Below are positions 24,941 to 34,292 of a DNA stretch of 64,000 nucleotides, piece by piece. A program made the translations under genes and the position numbers. The DNA comes from Streptomyces sp. NBC_00370 (GTDB taxonomy: Bacteria > Actinomycetota > Actinomycetes > Streptomycetales > Streptomycetaceae), in the NCBI RefSeq assembly GCF_036084755.1, contig NZ_CP107968.1, forward strand, positions 8,537,510 through 8,601,509, in the 5' to 3' direction. Each line of letters opens with the position of its first letter. The first letter of the stretch is position 1. The notes under the pieces are model-generated. The model saw only the letters and a list, made by a program, of their open reading frames with translations. It searched no databases and was not told the origin of the DNA.

Positions 24941-25731
24941 TCAGGCGGTAAGGCGATGGGGGTCGTCCGGGATGGCCGCTGGGGTGAGCCGGGCGAAGTA
25001 CTCGGTCTGGATGATCTTGTTGCGGGTCTCTTCGGGGGCGCGGGCGAGGAGGGCGGGCAGCGAGCGTTCGCGGGAAACTTCGCTGTGATGCGCCATGATC
25101 GCCTGCCACTTCGTTGCGGCCCACGGGGCGACGTCGACGACCGTGGTCACGTACGTCTCCGGGACACAGAGCAGGCGCTTTCCGACCCCCTCCAGAAGAG
25201 GTCCCAGTTCACGGATGCCGCTGGCGGGGTGAGTGGCCGCGTACAGGGCCCGGGGCTGCCAGGGTTCACCGGCTTCCGGGTAGAGGTGCGGAAGGCCCGC
25301 GGCTTCGACAGCGAGGAGAGTGATCTGGTGGGCACGGCGGTGGCCGGGTGGCCGGTCAACTGGCCCAACGCGTCATGGCCGATCACGGAAGTAGGGCGGA
25401 ACTGTCTGATGTGTCGGACCAGTTGGGCGACGGCCTCGTCCAGGTCAACGTCGCACAGCCGGGGCTGTCCCGGTGCGGACGCCTCGTCGCGGGCGTCGCG
25501 GTATCCGAGCATCCGGGGCGCGCCGGCACCGAGGACAGCCAGGGCCGCGGCGAGTTCGGCGGCGCGCGGGCTGTCCGGGGCCCAGGTCGCGGTGACGACC
25601 GCTGTTCGGGCACCGTCACCGCGATGCCGGGCGAGGACTCCGCCGGCGAGCAGACTCTCATCGTCCGGGTGTGCGAATACGCCCATCACGGAAGGAACTT
25701 CGGAAACATGGGCTGACTCAGGTGCTGCCAC
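24941..25731 (-). pseudogene. PIG-L family deacetylase, single frameshift
   Basis: The gene starts at 25731 with MGVFAHPDDESLLAGGVLAR; AHPDDE is the zinc and catalytic motif of PIG-L/GlcNAc deacetylases. The frame runs normally to GHDALGQLTGHP near 25350. The expected text HRRAHQITLLAVEAAGLPHL and the rest (VPETYVTTVVDVAPWAATKW, stop 24941) then lie in another frame. Restoring one base inside the GHP-(D)-H zinc motif rejoins them into a ~263-residue protein of normal length. This is either a recent inactivation or a sequencing error. Intact relatives remove acetyl groups from N-acetyl sugars or mycothiol precursors. Confidence 0.82.
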
Positions 25732-25917
25732 CAGGAAACCTTTCTCACGGTGAATCGGATGTGTGCCAGGGCTCGAACAGTGACGGTCGGCCGACGTCTG
25801 TCAGCGGGCGCACGGTGCGTCAGCTCGTGAGTTGGCACTGACACCACGGCTCGGCGCGGTGACATCGGCCCTCCATCAGGCAGCCGAGGCGCACGCGTCC
25901 ACCTCCCCACCGCAGTG

Positions 25918-27249
25918 TCATGCTGCCTTCTGGACGGTTGTGGCGGCGGGCAGGGGCATGGCCGTCAGGCGGCCGAGCTGGGTCACCAGCAGCAGGAGGG
26001 GCGGTAGGCACAGGATCGCGGTGCCGACCCACATCGCCGCGGAGACCGAGAAAGCGTCGCCCAGAATCCCGGCTGCGGCTGACGCGAACGGCCGGGAGCC
26101 GGAGACCAGCCACGTCGAGGATTGCTGGGCCCGCCCTTGCAAGTGAGGCGGGGTCAGCTGCTGGCGCACCGATCGCTGTGTCGTGCCCGCGCAGGTCGCG
26201 GCCGCCATCTGCGCGGCGCCGGTGAGCGCGAGCACGGTCAGCCAGCCGGGACCCGGCCGGGCCAGGAGCAACGGGACGCCCAGGGCCGGGTACAGCCCGA
26301 AGGCTCCCAGCATCACCGGGCCGGGCCCGAACCGTCTGACCAGCCGCGGTGCTTGCAGCGCTCCGACAACGCCACCAACGCCGGACACGCCCATCACGAT
26401 GCCGAGCCCGACAGCGCCCGCGTTCAGGACGGTGAGGAGGTAGTACGCCCGGTACACCTCGATCAGGGCCCCGCCGATGCCGGTCAGGAGCAGGCTGAGC
26501 ACCAACGGGCGGACCACGGGGGTACGCGCGACGAAGGCGAGGCCCTTGCAGATGGCGGGGCCCAGTCGCTCCCGCTCCCGGGCGGGGAGGGCGGGGTTCT
26601 CGACGAGTCGGATGCGCGTGGCGCACCAGGCGGAGAACAGGTACGACAGCGCGTCCAGCCAGAACGCACGGACCGCCCCCAGTGCGGCCACGACCCCCGC
26701 GCCCGTGTAGGAGCCCAGGGCGTCCGCGAGGCTGAACGCGCCGCCGACCCGTGAGTTGGCCTCGTGGAGCTGGGGCCGGGGAACCAGGTCGGGCACGACG
26801 GCGATCGCGGCCGCCAGGTGCAGCACAGTCGCCGCTCCCACGATGAGCGCCACACCGTAGAGCACGGGGAAGGACAGCCATCCGCCGAGCGCGGTCAGGG
26901 GAATCACGGCGACGGTTGCCGCGGCAATCAGGTCGGTGCCGATCAGTACCGGTCGTTTCGGGTGTTGGTCGACGTACGCCCCGGCCGGCAGGGCCAGCAC
27001 GAACGCGGGCACCTGGGAGAGGACCGCGAGGGTGGCGACCTGGCTGGGGCTCGCGTGCAGAGTGAGAACGGCGAGGGCGGGCAATGCCACGGTGTGTGAC
27101 GACGTCCCCAGCAAGCTCGCCGCCTCCCCGGTCAGGTACGCCCTGAAGGAAGGGTGCGCGCGCAACGAGAAGGGGGCCGGTGGTTCGCCACTCTCTGGTG
27201 GTTCCGGTTTCGCGCGGGTCACCTCGTCGGGGTCAGGCACCTTGTCCAC
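25918..27249 (-). CDS. MFS transporter (EntS/MFS_3-like exporter)
   Basis: The 443-residue protein has about twelve hydrophobic helices with the MFS motif A variant GAYVDQHPKRPVLIGTD. A short acidic arm precedes FSLRAHPSFRAYLTGEAASL, typical of MFS_3 exporters for siderophores or antibiotics. Its start lies 17 bp inside the end of the methyltransferase-Nudix gene, so the two are co-transcribed. It should export the product of the locus or protect against it. The cytosolic N-terminus is unusually Pro/Glu-rich. Confidence 0.9.
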   Translation of the reverse strand: MDKVPDPDEVTRAKPEPPESGEPPAPFSLRAHPSFRAYLTGEAASLLGTSSHTVALPALAVLTLHASPSQVATLAVLSQVPAFVLALPAGAYVDQHPKRPVLIGTDLIAAATVAVIPLTALGGWLSFPVLYGVALIVGAATVLHLAAAIAVVPDLVPRPQLHEANSRVGGAFSLADALGSYTGAGVVAALGAVRAFWLDALSYLFSAWCATRIRLVENPALPARERERLGPAICKGLAFVARTPVVRPLVLSLLLTGIGGALIEVYRAYYLLTVLNAGAVGLGIVMGVSGVGGVVGALQAPRLVRRFGPGPVMLGAFGLYPALGVPLLLARPGPGWLTVLALTGAAQMAAATCAGTTQRSVRQQLTPPHLQGRAQQSSTWLVSGSRPFASAAAGILGDAFSVSAAMWVGTAILCLPPLLLLVTQLGRLTAMPLPAATTVQKAA

Positions 27250-28345
27250 CTTCCGTGACGAGGTTTTGCTGATCTTCGGACCGTTCTGCCGGTAGGGGGG
27301 AGACAGTGGGGGAGCAGGTGTAGGAGTGGATGGGCGGCAGTCCCGGCAGCACGTCGGGCCACACTGCGTTGAGCGCGTGCGCGGTGGGGACGAAGATCGT
27401 TCCGAGGGTGGCCAGGGCAGAGACGTCGTGCCATTCCCAGCGCACGAAGTGGTGCGGTTCGGGTAGGCCTAGTTCGCCTTCCCAGGCGGTGACGCGGACG
27501 ACGGCGGTGATGCGCCGTACGTCGAGCCGGTCGTCGTGGAGCACGGTGATGACGTGAGCGCCCTCCACGCCCGCCGTCAGCCCGGTTTCCTCCGCCAACT
27601 CCCTGACAGCGGCCGCCGGTGCGGCCTCTCCTGTCTCGATCCGGCCGGCCGGCAGCTCCCACATGCCCAGGATCGAACGGCCCAGCAGGACCCGTCCGGA
27701 CGGATCCGTGACCACCGCCGCGGCACCGAAAACCGCCTGCGGCTCGGGCCGCTGCTTCTCCTTCGTACGCAACGGGCCAACCGGGCCGCGTAGGACCAGC
27801 AGCGCCAGATCCGACGCCTCGAACCGACCGACCTGTTCCAACCCGTCGGTGAGCGCGCCCAGTTCATCTTCGTCCAGTCCGATGCGGCGCTGCTCCTCGT
27901 CCGTGTCATGTGTTGCGACCGGTGTGATCACGATGAGGACTCCTGGCTCGCGCAGCCGGGCGGTCAGCCGGCGCACCGTGCGGGCACGATTGCGGATGAA
28001 CGCAATGGACAGCCGCATGACGATCAGGTCGTACCCGTCCTCCGCAAGCCGGTCCAGGTCGTCATGCTCCACGTCCAGGCACAGCCAGCGCGCCCCCTCC
28101 ACCTCGGAGTGTTCCGCGCGAGCCCGGTCCAGCGCACCCTCGGCGAAATCGACACCGTCGACGGTGTACCCCAGCGAGCCGAGGTAGCCGACCAACTCCC
28201 CGGTGCCGCAGCCGATATCGAGCGCCCTGCCGCCCTCAGGCGGCAGGGCGTGCTCAACGAGGAGGCCCTTCTCCTCGTCCCCGAGCGGCTGGAAGCCGCC
28301 TCCGTCGGCGTAGTGCTGGGACCAGTTGTTCAGGGTGTAGCCCAC
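27233..28345 (-). CDS. Methyltransferase-Nudix fusion protein
   Basis: The 370-residue protein joins two enzymes. Residues about 1-190 are a class I SAM methyltransferase, with motif I ALDIGCGTGELVGYL and motif II-IV text YTVDGVDFAEGALDRAR and YDLIVMRLSIAFI. Residues about 205-345 are a Nudix domain with a perfect box, GRIETGEAAPAAAVRELAEE then TGL. The fusion suggests that both act on the same nucleotide-activated intermediate, or that one proofreads the other. Substrate unknown. Its stop overlaps the MFS start. The upstream neighbour, GNAT-Nudix, has an analogous enzyme-plus-Nudix layout. Confidence 0.9.
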   Translation of the reverse strand: MGYTLNNWSQHYADGGGFQPLGDEEKGLLVEHALPPEGGRALDIGCGTGELVGYLGSLGYTVDGVDFAEGALDRARAEHSEVEGARWLCLDVEHDDLDRLAEDGYDLIVMRLSIAFIRNRARTVRRLTARLREPGVLIVITPVATHDTDEEQRRIGLDEDELGALTDGLEQVGRFEASDLALLVLRGPVGPLRTKEKQRPEPQAVFGAAAVVTDPSGRVLLGRSILGMWELPAGRIETGEAAPAAAVRELAEETGLTAGVEGAHVITVLHDDRLDVRRITAVVRVTAWEGELGLPEPHHFVRWEWHDVSALATLGTIFVPTAHALNAVWPDVLPGLPPIHSYTCSPTVSPLPAERSEDQQNLVTEGGQGA

Positions 28346-28392
28346 AGATCACTCCTCGGTCCGCCGGTCGGGCACCAACACGATGCTGCTCT

Positions 28393-29432
28393 TCATTCGT
28401 TGCCCCAGCCCCAAGTGCCGAAGTACGCGGCCGCGCCGGTGCGGCGGGCCTCTTCTACCGCGCTCAGGCGCGCGAAGTCCCGGGCTGGCATCAGCGCCTT
28501 CCACTTGGCCAGGGGTAGGACGCGGACCTCGTCGTGCTCCTGTGGGTTGAGGGTGATGCCGCTATCTGGGCCGTGGTGAGTTCGCCGCCGTCGAAGACCA
28601 TCCCGATCGTGCTGTAGGGCCACTGGGCGCCGGGCAGCCCGTACACGGTGGCCAGCAGCCGAGGCGGGCCGGACATGGCCAGGCCGGTCTCCTCCCGGCA
28701 CTCGCGCACGGCCGTCTCCCAGGGCCGCTCCCCGTGGTCCATCGTCCCGCCGACCAGCTGCCACGGGTGGCCGGACGAGTAGACGGAGTGCAGCTGGAGC
28801 GGGCGGCCGTCCTGATCGGTGAAGTGCACGCACGCGAACGCGGTGGCCTTCAGCACCGTCTCGGCGTACTGCTCGGGCGGCACCCACGCCGGACCGCTCC
28901 CCGGCGCTGATGCAGTTGCCGCTGGGAGACGCGTCATTCGCATCAGCGCCGGACTCCCTGTGAAACCCAGGTCGCGGTAGAGCGGCTGGGCATCCACGCT
29001 GGCGTGGAGCTCGAACAGAGTGACGTCCTCGGCGTCGGCGAGATGGTCGAGCAGCGCTGTGACCACCGCGCGGGCGTAGCCGCGGCGCCTGAAGCCGGGG
29101 CGGGTGGCCACGATGTGCACGCGGGCGGCCAGACCTCGGGGGTAGGCCGGGGCTGGGAGGACAGGGTGGATCAGGCCGAGGGCGCAGGCGGCCATCGTGC
29201 CGTCCGGTGAGTCGATGACGAAGGCCCGCGCGTCTACTGCCGGACTCCGGCGGGGCGCCAGCTCGTCCGTGCACCGCCCGATCCATTCCTCGCTGAAGGG
29301 GCGGGACAGGACATGTTCGGAGCGCATCCGGATGATGTTTTCCGCATCAGTAGACGTCGCCGCGCGCACCAGAACGTCTCCGGGGGCAGTCTGCGGCTCG
29401 GCTGCGGTGGTGGGGGCACGGTCTGCGTTCAC
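28393..29432 (-). pseudogene. GNAT acetyltransferase-Nudix fusion, frameshifted near its end
   Basis: The gene starts at 29432, overlapping the kinase stop by 4 bp. A GNAT domain (HIVATRPGFRRRGYARAVVT, the acetyl-CoA loop) is followed by a Nudix domain with a perfect box, GTMDHGERPWETAVRECREE then TGL. Near 28565 the frame changes. Without correction the protein ends at 28491 (313 residues). With one base restored (GELTTAQ then DSGITLNPQEHDEVRVLPLA) it continues to GTWGWGNE at 28393 (~346 residues), closing the Nudix fold. It is either slightly truncated or a sequencing artefact. Role: N- or O-acetylation plus nucleotide hydrolysis on an unknown substrate. Confidence 0.82.
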
Positions 29433-30355
29433 CAGGTTTGTCCTGTCGGTGAGAGGGGTGCGTGGTGTTCGGCGCGCAGCCGGGCCAGTGTGCGTCGGCC
29501 GCGCTCGACAAGCTCGGGATCACCATGGGCAGAGCCGTAGGCGATGCCGCTCACCGAGTCGAGAGCTGTGTCGATGACCAGCCGCGCCGTCTCGGCCGGG
29601 GCCAGGGGCCTGCCGTACCCGGTCAGGAACGCCGCGAACAGGTCGGGGCGGCCGGCCCAGGCGTCGGACAGGCGGACCAGGTCCCGAACGGCCGGCCCCG
29701 GCTCGCTGCGCTCGAGGTCGATCACCGCTACGAACGGCCCGGGGTCCTCTTCGTCCGCTGCCGCCGTGATGTCGGGGGCGTAGAGGATGTTGCGGAGTTG
29801 GAGGTCGCCGTGGGTCTCCACCCACTCCAGCGGCTCCAGGCGCCCGGCCTGCACAACGAGATCCCGGACGAATTCCTCGTCGCCCGGCTGGAGATGGGCC
29901 CGCGCCGCAGCCAGATGCCGGTCCGCCTTGTGGAGGGCAGGTCCGCTGCCGGCCGGAGCGGAAAGGGCCGGGCAGGACTGGTGGATACGACGCGCCAGGG
30001 CGCCGATCCGGCGGAAGACCGCTCTCTCCTGCTCCGGGGCCAGGACCACGCCATGCAGCGGACGGCCCGGCACCGTAGTGATCACCACGGCCCGCAGCGA
30101 CTCGTCGGCAGCCACCAGCCGCGGCGCGGCCGCGCCCACCGCCACCGCCCACGTTCGCAGGCCCCGAACCTCCCGACCGTGGAACCGCTGGTTCTGATGC
30201 ACCTTCACGTACCAGGTGCCGCCACGTGCACCTCGGGCCCGCCACACCCGGCTCTCCTCGCGCGCCCACGACGTATCCGTCCACTCGGTGACCCGGCCGA
30301 CCGCCTGTTCCGCGAACTCCACGATCGCTGCGTCGGGACGGCTGGTGACCGTCAT
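29429..30355 (-). CDS. Aminoglycoside-phosphotransferase-like kinase
   Basis: From ATG 30353-30355 the product has 308 residues; longer upstream readings overlap the triple-Nudix gene and are rejected. It has the APH fold: a lysine strand TWYVKVHQNQRFHGREV, the catalytic loop HGDLQLRNIL (HGDxxxxN) and the metal-binding VIDLERSEPGP. Such kinases phosphorylate hydroxyl groups on antibiotics, choline, homoserine or other small molecules. 4-bp overlaps at both ends couple it to triple-Nudix upstream and GNAT-Nudix downstream, arguing for a role in the same pathway, as self-resistance or tailoring. Confidence 0.9.
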   Translation of the reverse strand: MTVTSRPDAAIVEFAEQAVGRVTEWTDTSWAREESRVWRARGARGGTWYVKVHQNQRFHGREVRGLRTWAVAVGAAAPRLVAADESLRAVVITTVPGRPLHGVVLAPEQERAVFRRIGALARRIHQSCPALSAPAGSGPALHKADRHLAAARAHLQPGDEEFVRDLVVQAGRLEPLEWVETHGDLQLRNILYAPDITAAADEEDPGPFVAVIDLERSEPGPAVRDLVRLSDAWAGRPDLFAAFLTGYGRPLAPAETARLVIDTALDSVSGIAYGSAHGDPELVERGRRTLARLRAEHHAPLSPTGQTW

Positions 30356-31842
30356 CGCCTGTCCCAGCCCGTCTGTGAGTACAGTCGCCCGGCGAGCATT
30401 CCGTCGATCGCCTGCCGGGTGTAGGGCACGACGGTGGCCGGGAGATCCTTCGGGTTCCACCACCGCCACTCCACGCACCGGTCGGGTTCCAGGACGGCGG
30501 GTCTGCCGGACCACGTGCGGGCACGGAAGACGAGTTGCATGCGCGGCCGCGCGGACGGCGAGTCGACGAGGTGGACGACGTGTACGAGCTCGACGTCGCT
30601 CGCCTCGATGATCAGTCCGGCCTCCTCCTGGGCTTCTCTGATCAGGCAGTTGACCGCTTCCTCGCGTTCGCAGTGACCGGCGAGGAAGTGCCACGCGTTG
30701 CCGGCGAACGGCGAGTCGGGGTGGCGCAGGCCGAGGAGGATGCGGCCGTGGGTGTCCTCCAGGTAGAGGTGGACACCCACGATGTGCAGCTCGGTCCCCT
30801 CCGGCGCCTCTGCGCGCAGCAGCCGGGCCGGAATCGGCGGGCTGCCGGCGGGGGGATGTTCGGCGGCGTGCCGGCGGATGAAGTCACCGAGACCGGGGCT
30901 CAGGTTCAGTCGCTCCAGCATGTCCGGGGTGAACCACCGCAGCAGCACACCCTCCTGCAGGTCCACGGTTTCCGGGTCACCGTTCCAGCGGGCTTCGAAG
31001 ACCTGGACCGGAACCGCGAAGCCGTCGACGCTCGTTTCCTCTTCCAGCGCGTACGGCGCCAAGCCCTCGACTTGAAGGCCGGGAACCTCCTCGGCGAGTT
31101 CCCGCCGTAGGGTCGCTTCCACACTGACGTCGCCGCGCGTGCGGCCGCCGCCGAGCAGTGCGAACGTGCCGGGGGCCCAGATGCCTTCACGCTGGTCCCG
31201 CAGGTGGAGCAGGTATCTGCCGTGACCGTCGTGGATCAGGGCGGAGGCGTTGACGGGCTCCGGCCGCCCGTCCAGACCCTGGTTCCGGGCGTCCAGAAGC
31301 TTGGCGCGCAGGGTCGGGGAGCGGACGTCGGCGAACTCCAACCACCTGACGCCGGCGACCTCTTCGTCCTGCAGGACGAGCCGGGGGTGCTGCTCGGGAA
31401 CCAGGTAGAAGACGAAGCGGAATTCGAAATGCCGGTGTGCGGCTTCGCCGCTGGCGGGGTTGGCGTCGATGGCATGGACGTCGATATCGATCGGAGCGCC
31501 GAGGAACTGCGGTGTCAGGCACAGGTCGCCGGGCCGGAGGCCGGTCTCCTCACATACTTCCCGCAGCGCCGCGGCCAGGAGCATCCGGTCGCCCTCGACA
31601 TGGCCGCCTGGGTTGAGGAGCAGCCCCGTGATCTTGTGGCTGATGTGCAGAACGCGCTGTTCACGGTCGATGACTACTGCACTGCAGGTGACGTGGCCGG
31701 GGAGTGCGGTTCGGTCGGCCGGGTTGTCGGCGCCGTCCAGAAGGGACAGCAGCCCGGCCAGGGATTCTCGCTCCTGCGGATGCCGCGCCAAGTATACCTC
31801 GGCGGTCTTGCGGATGTGGGTGTGGCTTAGCGACACGGGCAT
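30352..31842 (-). CDS. Triple Nudix-domain protein
   Basis: ATG at 31840-31842 is chosen because GAAGGTGAGC precedes it; an upstream extension has low-complexity text. The 496-residue protein holds three Nudix folds in series. Box 1 is GHVEGDRMLLAAALREVCEE (first Glu replaced by Arg). Box 2 is GRTRGDVSVEATLRRELAEE (first Glu replaced by Val). Box 3 is GHCEREEAVNCLIREAQEEA (one residue short). The REx-x-EE glutamates are kept in all three. A helical leader (IRKTAEVYLARHPQERESLA) precedes domain 1; a related leader relic lies at 34293. Triple Nudix proteins are rare. Its stop overlaps the kinase start. Confidence 0.9.
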   Translation of the reverse strand: MPVSLSHTHIRKTAEVYLARHPQERESLAGLLSLLDGADNPADRTALPGHVTCSAVVIDREQRVLHISHKITGLLLNPGGHVEGDRMLLAAALREVCEETGLRPGDLCLTPQFLGAPIDIDVHAIDANPASGEAAHRHFEFRFVFYLVPEQHPRLVLQDEEVAGVRWLEFADVRSPTLRAKLLDARNQGLDGRPEPVNASALIHDGHGRYLLHLRDQREGIWAPGTFALLGGGRTRGDVSVEATLRRELAEEVPGLQVEGLAPYALEEETSVDGFAVPVQVFEARWNGDPETVDLQEGVLLRWFTPDMLERLNLSPGLGDFIRRHAAEHPPAGSPPIPARLLRAEAPEGTELHIVGVHLYLEDTHGRILLGLRHPDSPFAGNAWHFLAGHCEREEAVNCLIREAQEEAGLIIEASDVELVHVVHLVDSPSARPRMQLVFRARTWSGRPAVLEPDRCVEWRWWNPKDLPATVVPYTRQAIDGMLAGRLYSQTGWDRR

Positions 31843-31982
31843 CTGCTCACCTTCGGCGGGATGTTGCGCTCGGGGCTGGGTTCTGGCTTGCCGTGTCCGG
31901 TTGTCTGACGGCGAGGTCGGCGAACCTGGCGGACTCCGGCCGTTGTCGGACGGCCGGGGCCGGCTCCGGACTGCGGCGGAGT

Positions 31983-33923
31983 TCAGGTCGGATCGGGCGC
32001 ACCGCCGGTGCGCTGCTCGAGTTCCCACAGGGTCCGAAAGAGCCCGGGCTCGCGGGTGAGCTGGGCGTACGTTCCCTCCTGGATCAGCCGGCCCTGGTCG
32101 AGGACGACGATCCGGTCGGCCGCGGCTACATTGGCGAGCCGGTGCGTGATCAGAAGGATGGCCCTGTCCTTGGCCAGGTCCCGCAGGCCGGTGAAAACAT
32201 GGTGCTCGGCTCGGGCGTCGAGGGCGGCCGTCGGCTCATCCATCACCAGAAGGCTGGCTTTCCGGTGAAATGCCCTGGTCAGGATGACGCGTTGCCACTG
32301 CCCGCCGGACAGTTGGTGGCCGCCGAACCATTCGCTGGTCAGGAGGGTGTCGAGGCCGGAACGGAGGGCGGGCAGCATGTCCGCGGCTCCGGACGCCTCG
32401 CAGGCCGCCAGGAGTGCGGCGTCGCTGGTGTCGCCCTGCCCCAAGGTGACGTTGTCGCGCAGCGTCAGCGGCAGGTAGGTGAACCGCTGCGGTGCCACCG
32501 CCACGTGCTTCCACGCCTCCCACGGTTCCAGCCGCGCGGTGGTTCTGTGGTCCCAGGCCACTTCCCCGGAGGTCGGCAGCAGCAGCCCGCAGATCAGCCG
32601 GGACAGCGTCGTCTTCCCCGACCCGTTCTCCCCGATCAGCGCCACGATCTCCCCGCGCCGTACCGTCAGCGACACCCCGACCAGGCTGTCCTTCTCTGCG
32701 CCGTCGTACCGGTAGGTGACGTTGCGGACCTCGAACCGCTCCGGCGGCGCCGACAGCACCTCGGAGCCACGGGAGGCCACCATCGCCTGCCCATGGGCGT
32801 TGTCGATGAAGTTCTGCCAGTCCTGCACGTACCAGCCGGTGCGCACCAGCCGGGCCCCGCCGTTGATGATGCCCCGCACCGAGCCGGTCGCCGTCTGCAG
32901 GGCGAAGACCGCGCCGCCGCCCGCCGCCAGGTCCATCCGGCCGGAGACCAGGAGCCACAGCAGGGTCGCCCAGACCGCCGCCGATGCGACGCCGCCGGCC
33001 GCCGCGCCGGCCAGGCCCATCCAGGCCCCGGTGTTCGCGGCCTCGCGCTCCGAGACGTTGACCGACGCGGCGAGGCGCCGGTAGCGGCCCAGGAGGAACG
33101 GGCCGGCCAGGCAGGCCCGCATCTCCTCGCTCGACTCCATGTAGGACATGTGCCAGCGCAGCTTGTGCAGCATCCGCCGGCGCCCCGACGTCTCCAGGCC
33201 CGCGAGGTACACCACGCGGGCCGCGCGCACGTACGCCGCGGCCTGCGGCAGGCACGCCAGGAGCAGCAGAGGCAGGAGAACCGGGTGGATCACGGTGAGG
33301 ACCGTGGCGCCGGCGGCGAGGGTCGCCGTGGCGGCCAACACGTCCTGGGCTTCCTCGACGAGGTCAGGGGTGACCTGCGCGCCGCGGTCGGCGATGTCGT
33401 ACTGGTCGTTGTACCCCGGCTTGTTGTTCGCCGCGGCCTCGGCGCCGAGCGCCGCCTCGACCATGCTGACTTCCGCGGCACGGGCGAGCACCGGCCGCAG
33501 CCGCCCGGTCAGCCAGGTCACCGTGACCCCCAACAGGGCGCGCAGCCCGGCAGCCACGGCGACGACGGCCAGCTGCGGCGCCGCCTCCCGCAGCCGCTCG
33601 GTGATGTCGCCGGAGGCGATCAGCGCGGTGAGGGTCCCGGTCACGGCAAACAGGCCCAGCGCGGCCAGCACACCGGTGCCGATCTGGCACGCGAGCAGCC
33701 CGGCCGTCGCGCCCCGGTCCACCTGCCACGCCATCCGCAACGACCGGCGCACCAGCACGGGCAGGCGCCGCGCCATCGTGGTCGTCGTCATCTGCGCGCC
33801 GGCTTGGAGCCGGGACTCGTCCCGGTACTGGAACTCCTCCTCCTGCGCCGCGCCCCCGCTGTCCGGTGGAGTCCCCTCCGCTTCGTCCGTGCTCGGCTGT
33901 GCGGCTGTGCTGCCCGAGGTCAA
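31983..33923 (-). CDS. ABC exporter, fused membrane and ATPase domains
   Basis: The 646-residue half-transporter has about six membrane helices (for example AGLLACQIGTGVLAALGLFA, GATVLTVIHPVLLPLLLLAC), then an ATPase with Walker A ALIGENGSGKTTLSR, signature HQLSGGQWQRV, Walker B SLLVMDEPTAALD and H-loop LITHRLANV. It would work as a homodimer exporting a small molecule or modified peptide. The first ~40 residues are acidic and lack membrane segments. It lies 140 bp upstream of the triple-Nudix gene in the same direction and probably heads that transcription unit. An alternative start is the ATG before TTTTMARRLPVL. Confidence 0.9.
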   Translation of the reverse strand: MTSGSTAAQPSTDEAEGTPPDSGGAAQEEEFQYRDESRLQAGAQMTTTTMARRLPVLVRRSLRMAWQVDRGATAGLLACQIGTGVLAALGLFAVTGTLTALIASGDITERLREAAPQLAVVAVAAGLRALLGVTVTWLTGRLRPVLARAAEVSMVEAALGAEAAANNKPGYNDQYDIADRGAQVTPDLVEEAQDVLAATATLAAGATVLTVIHPVLLPLLLLACLPQAAAYVRAARVVYLAGLETSGRRRMLHKLRWHMSYMESSEEMRACLAGPFLLGRYRRLAASVNVSEREAANTGAWMGLAGAAAGGVASAAVWATLLWLLVSGRMDLAAGGGAVFALQTATGSVRGIINGGARLVRTGWYVQDWQNFIDNAHGQAMVASRGSEVLSAPPERFEVRNVTYRYDGAEKDSLVGVSLTVRRGEIVALIGENGSGKTTLSRLICGLLLPTSGEVAWDHRTTARLEPWEAWKHVAVAPQRFTYLPLTLRDNVTLGQGDTSDAALLAACEASGAADMLPALRSGLDTLLTSEWFGGHQLSGGQWQRVILTRAFHRKASLLVMDEPTAALDARAEHHVFTGLRDLAKDRAILLITHRLANVAAADRIVVLDQGRLIQEGTYAQLTREPGLFRTLWELEQRTGGAPDPT

Positions 33924-34292
33924 GTCGATCCCCCTGTCGGTCGGTCACGGCTGGTACGCAATGCTCAACGACGCAACCCCTGATATCGAACACACGTTTT
34001 TCGGTCGGTCCTGAAGTCCCGGGAGAGAGCGTTCGAGGACCCGTGGAAACTGCACCGACCCAGCTCCTGCAACGGCACTGCCACCAAGGGCGGTTGGCCG
34101 AATCGCCGAGGTTCCCAAGCGCCGCACGCCCACCGGCTCCTTGGCCCGTGTGGGGCCGGGCGGACTTGTAGAGTGCGTGGCTTCCGGAACGCCACGACCC
34201 TGTGGAGCTGACTGTGCACGTGCTTGGCGGCCGCCTTCGAACGGCGGGTCTCGGCGGAACCCCTCCTCGGGCCGAGCGGAGGGCGATGACCT
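33924..34292. other. Promoter-bearing gap upstream of the ABC exporter
   Basis: No gene is supported here. The AT-richer stretch 33960-34000 just upstream of the exporter start is the likely promoter area for the minus-strand block. Confidence 0.4.

Noticed and set aside
30356..30694. Upstream extension of the APH-like kinase
   Set aside because: The extra ~113 residues overlap the end of the triple-Nudix gene in another frame and lack kinase features; ATG 30355 gives the 4-bp overlap typical here.
31704..33983. 759-residue plus-strand frame over the ABC exporter
   Set aside because: Gln/Gly/Arg-rich without motifs; the opposite strand encodes a complete ABC exporter.
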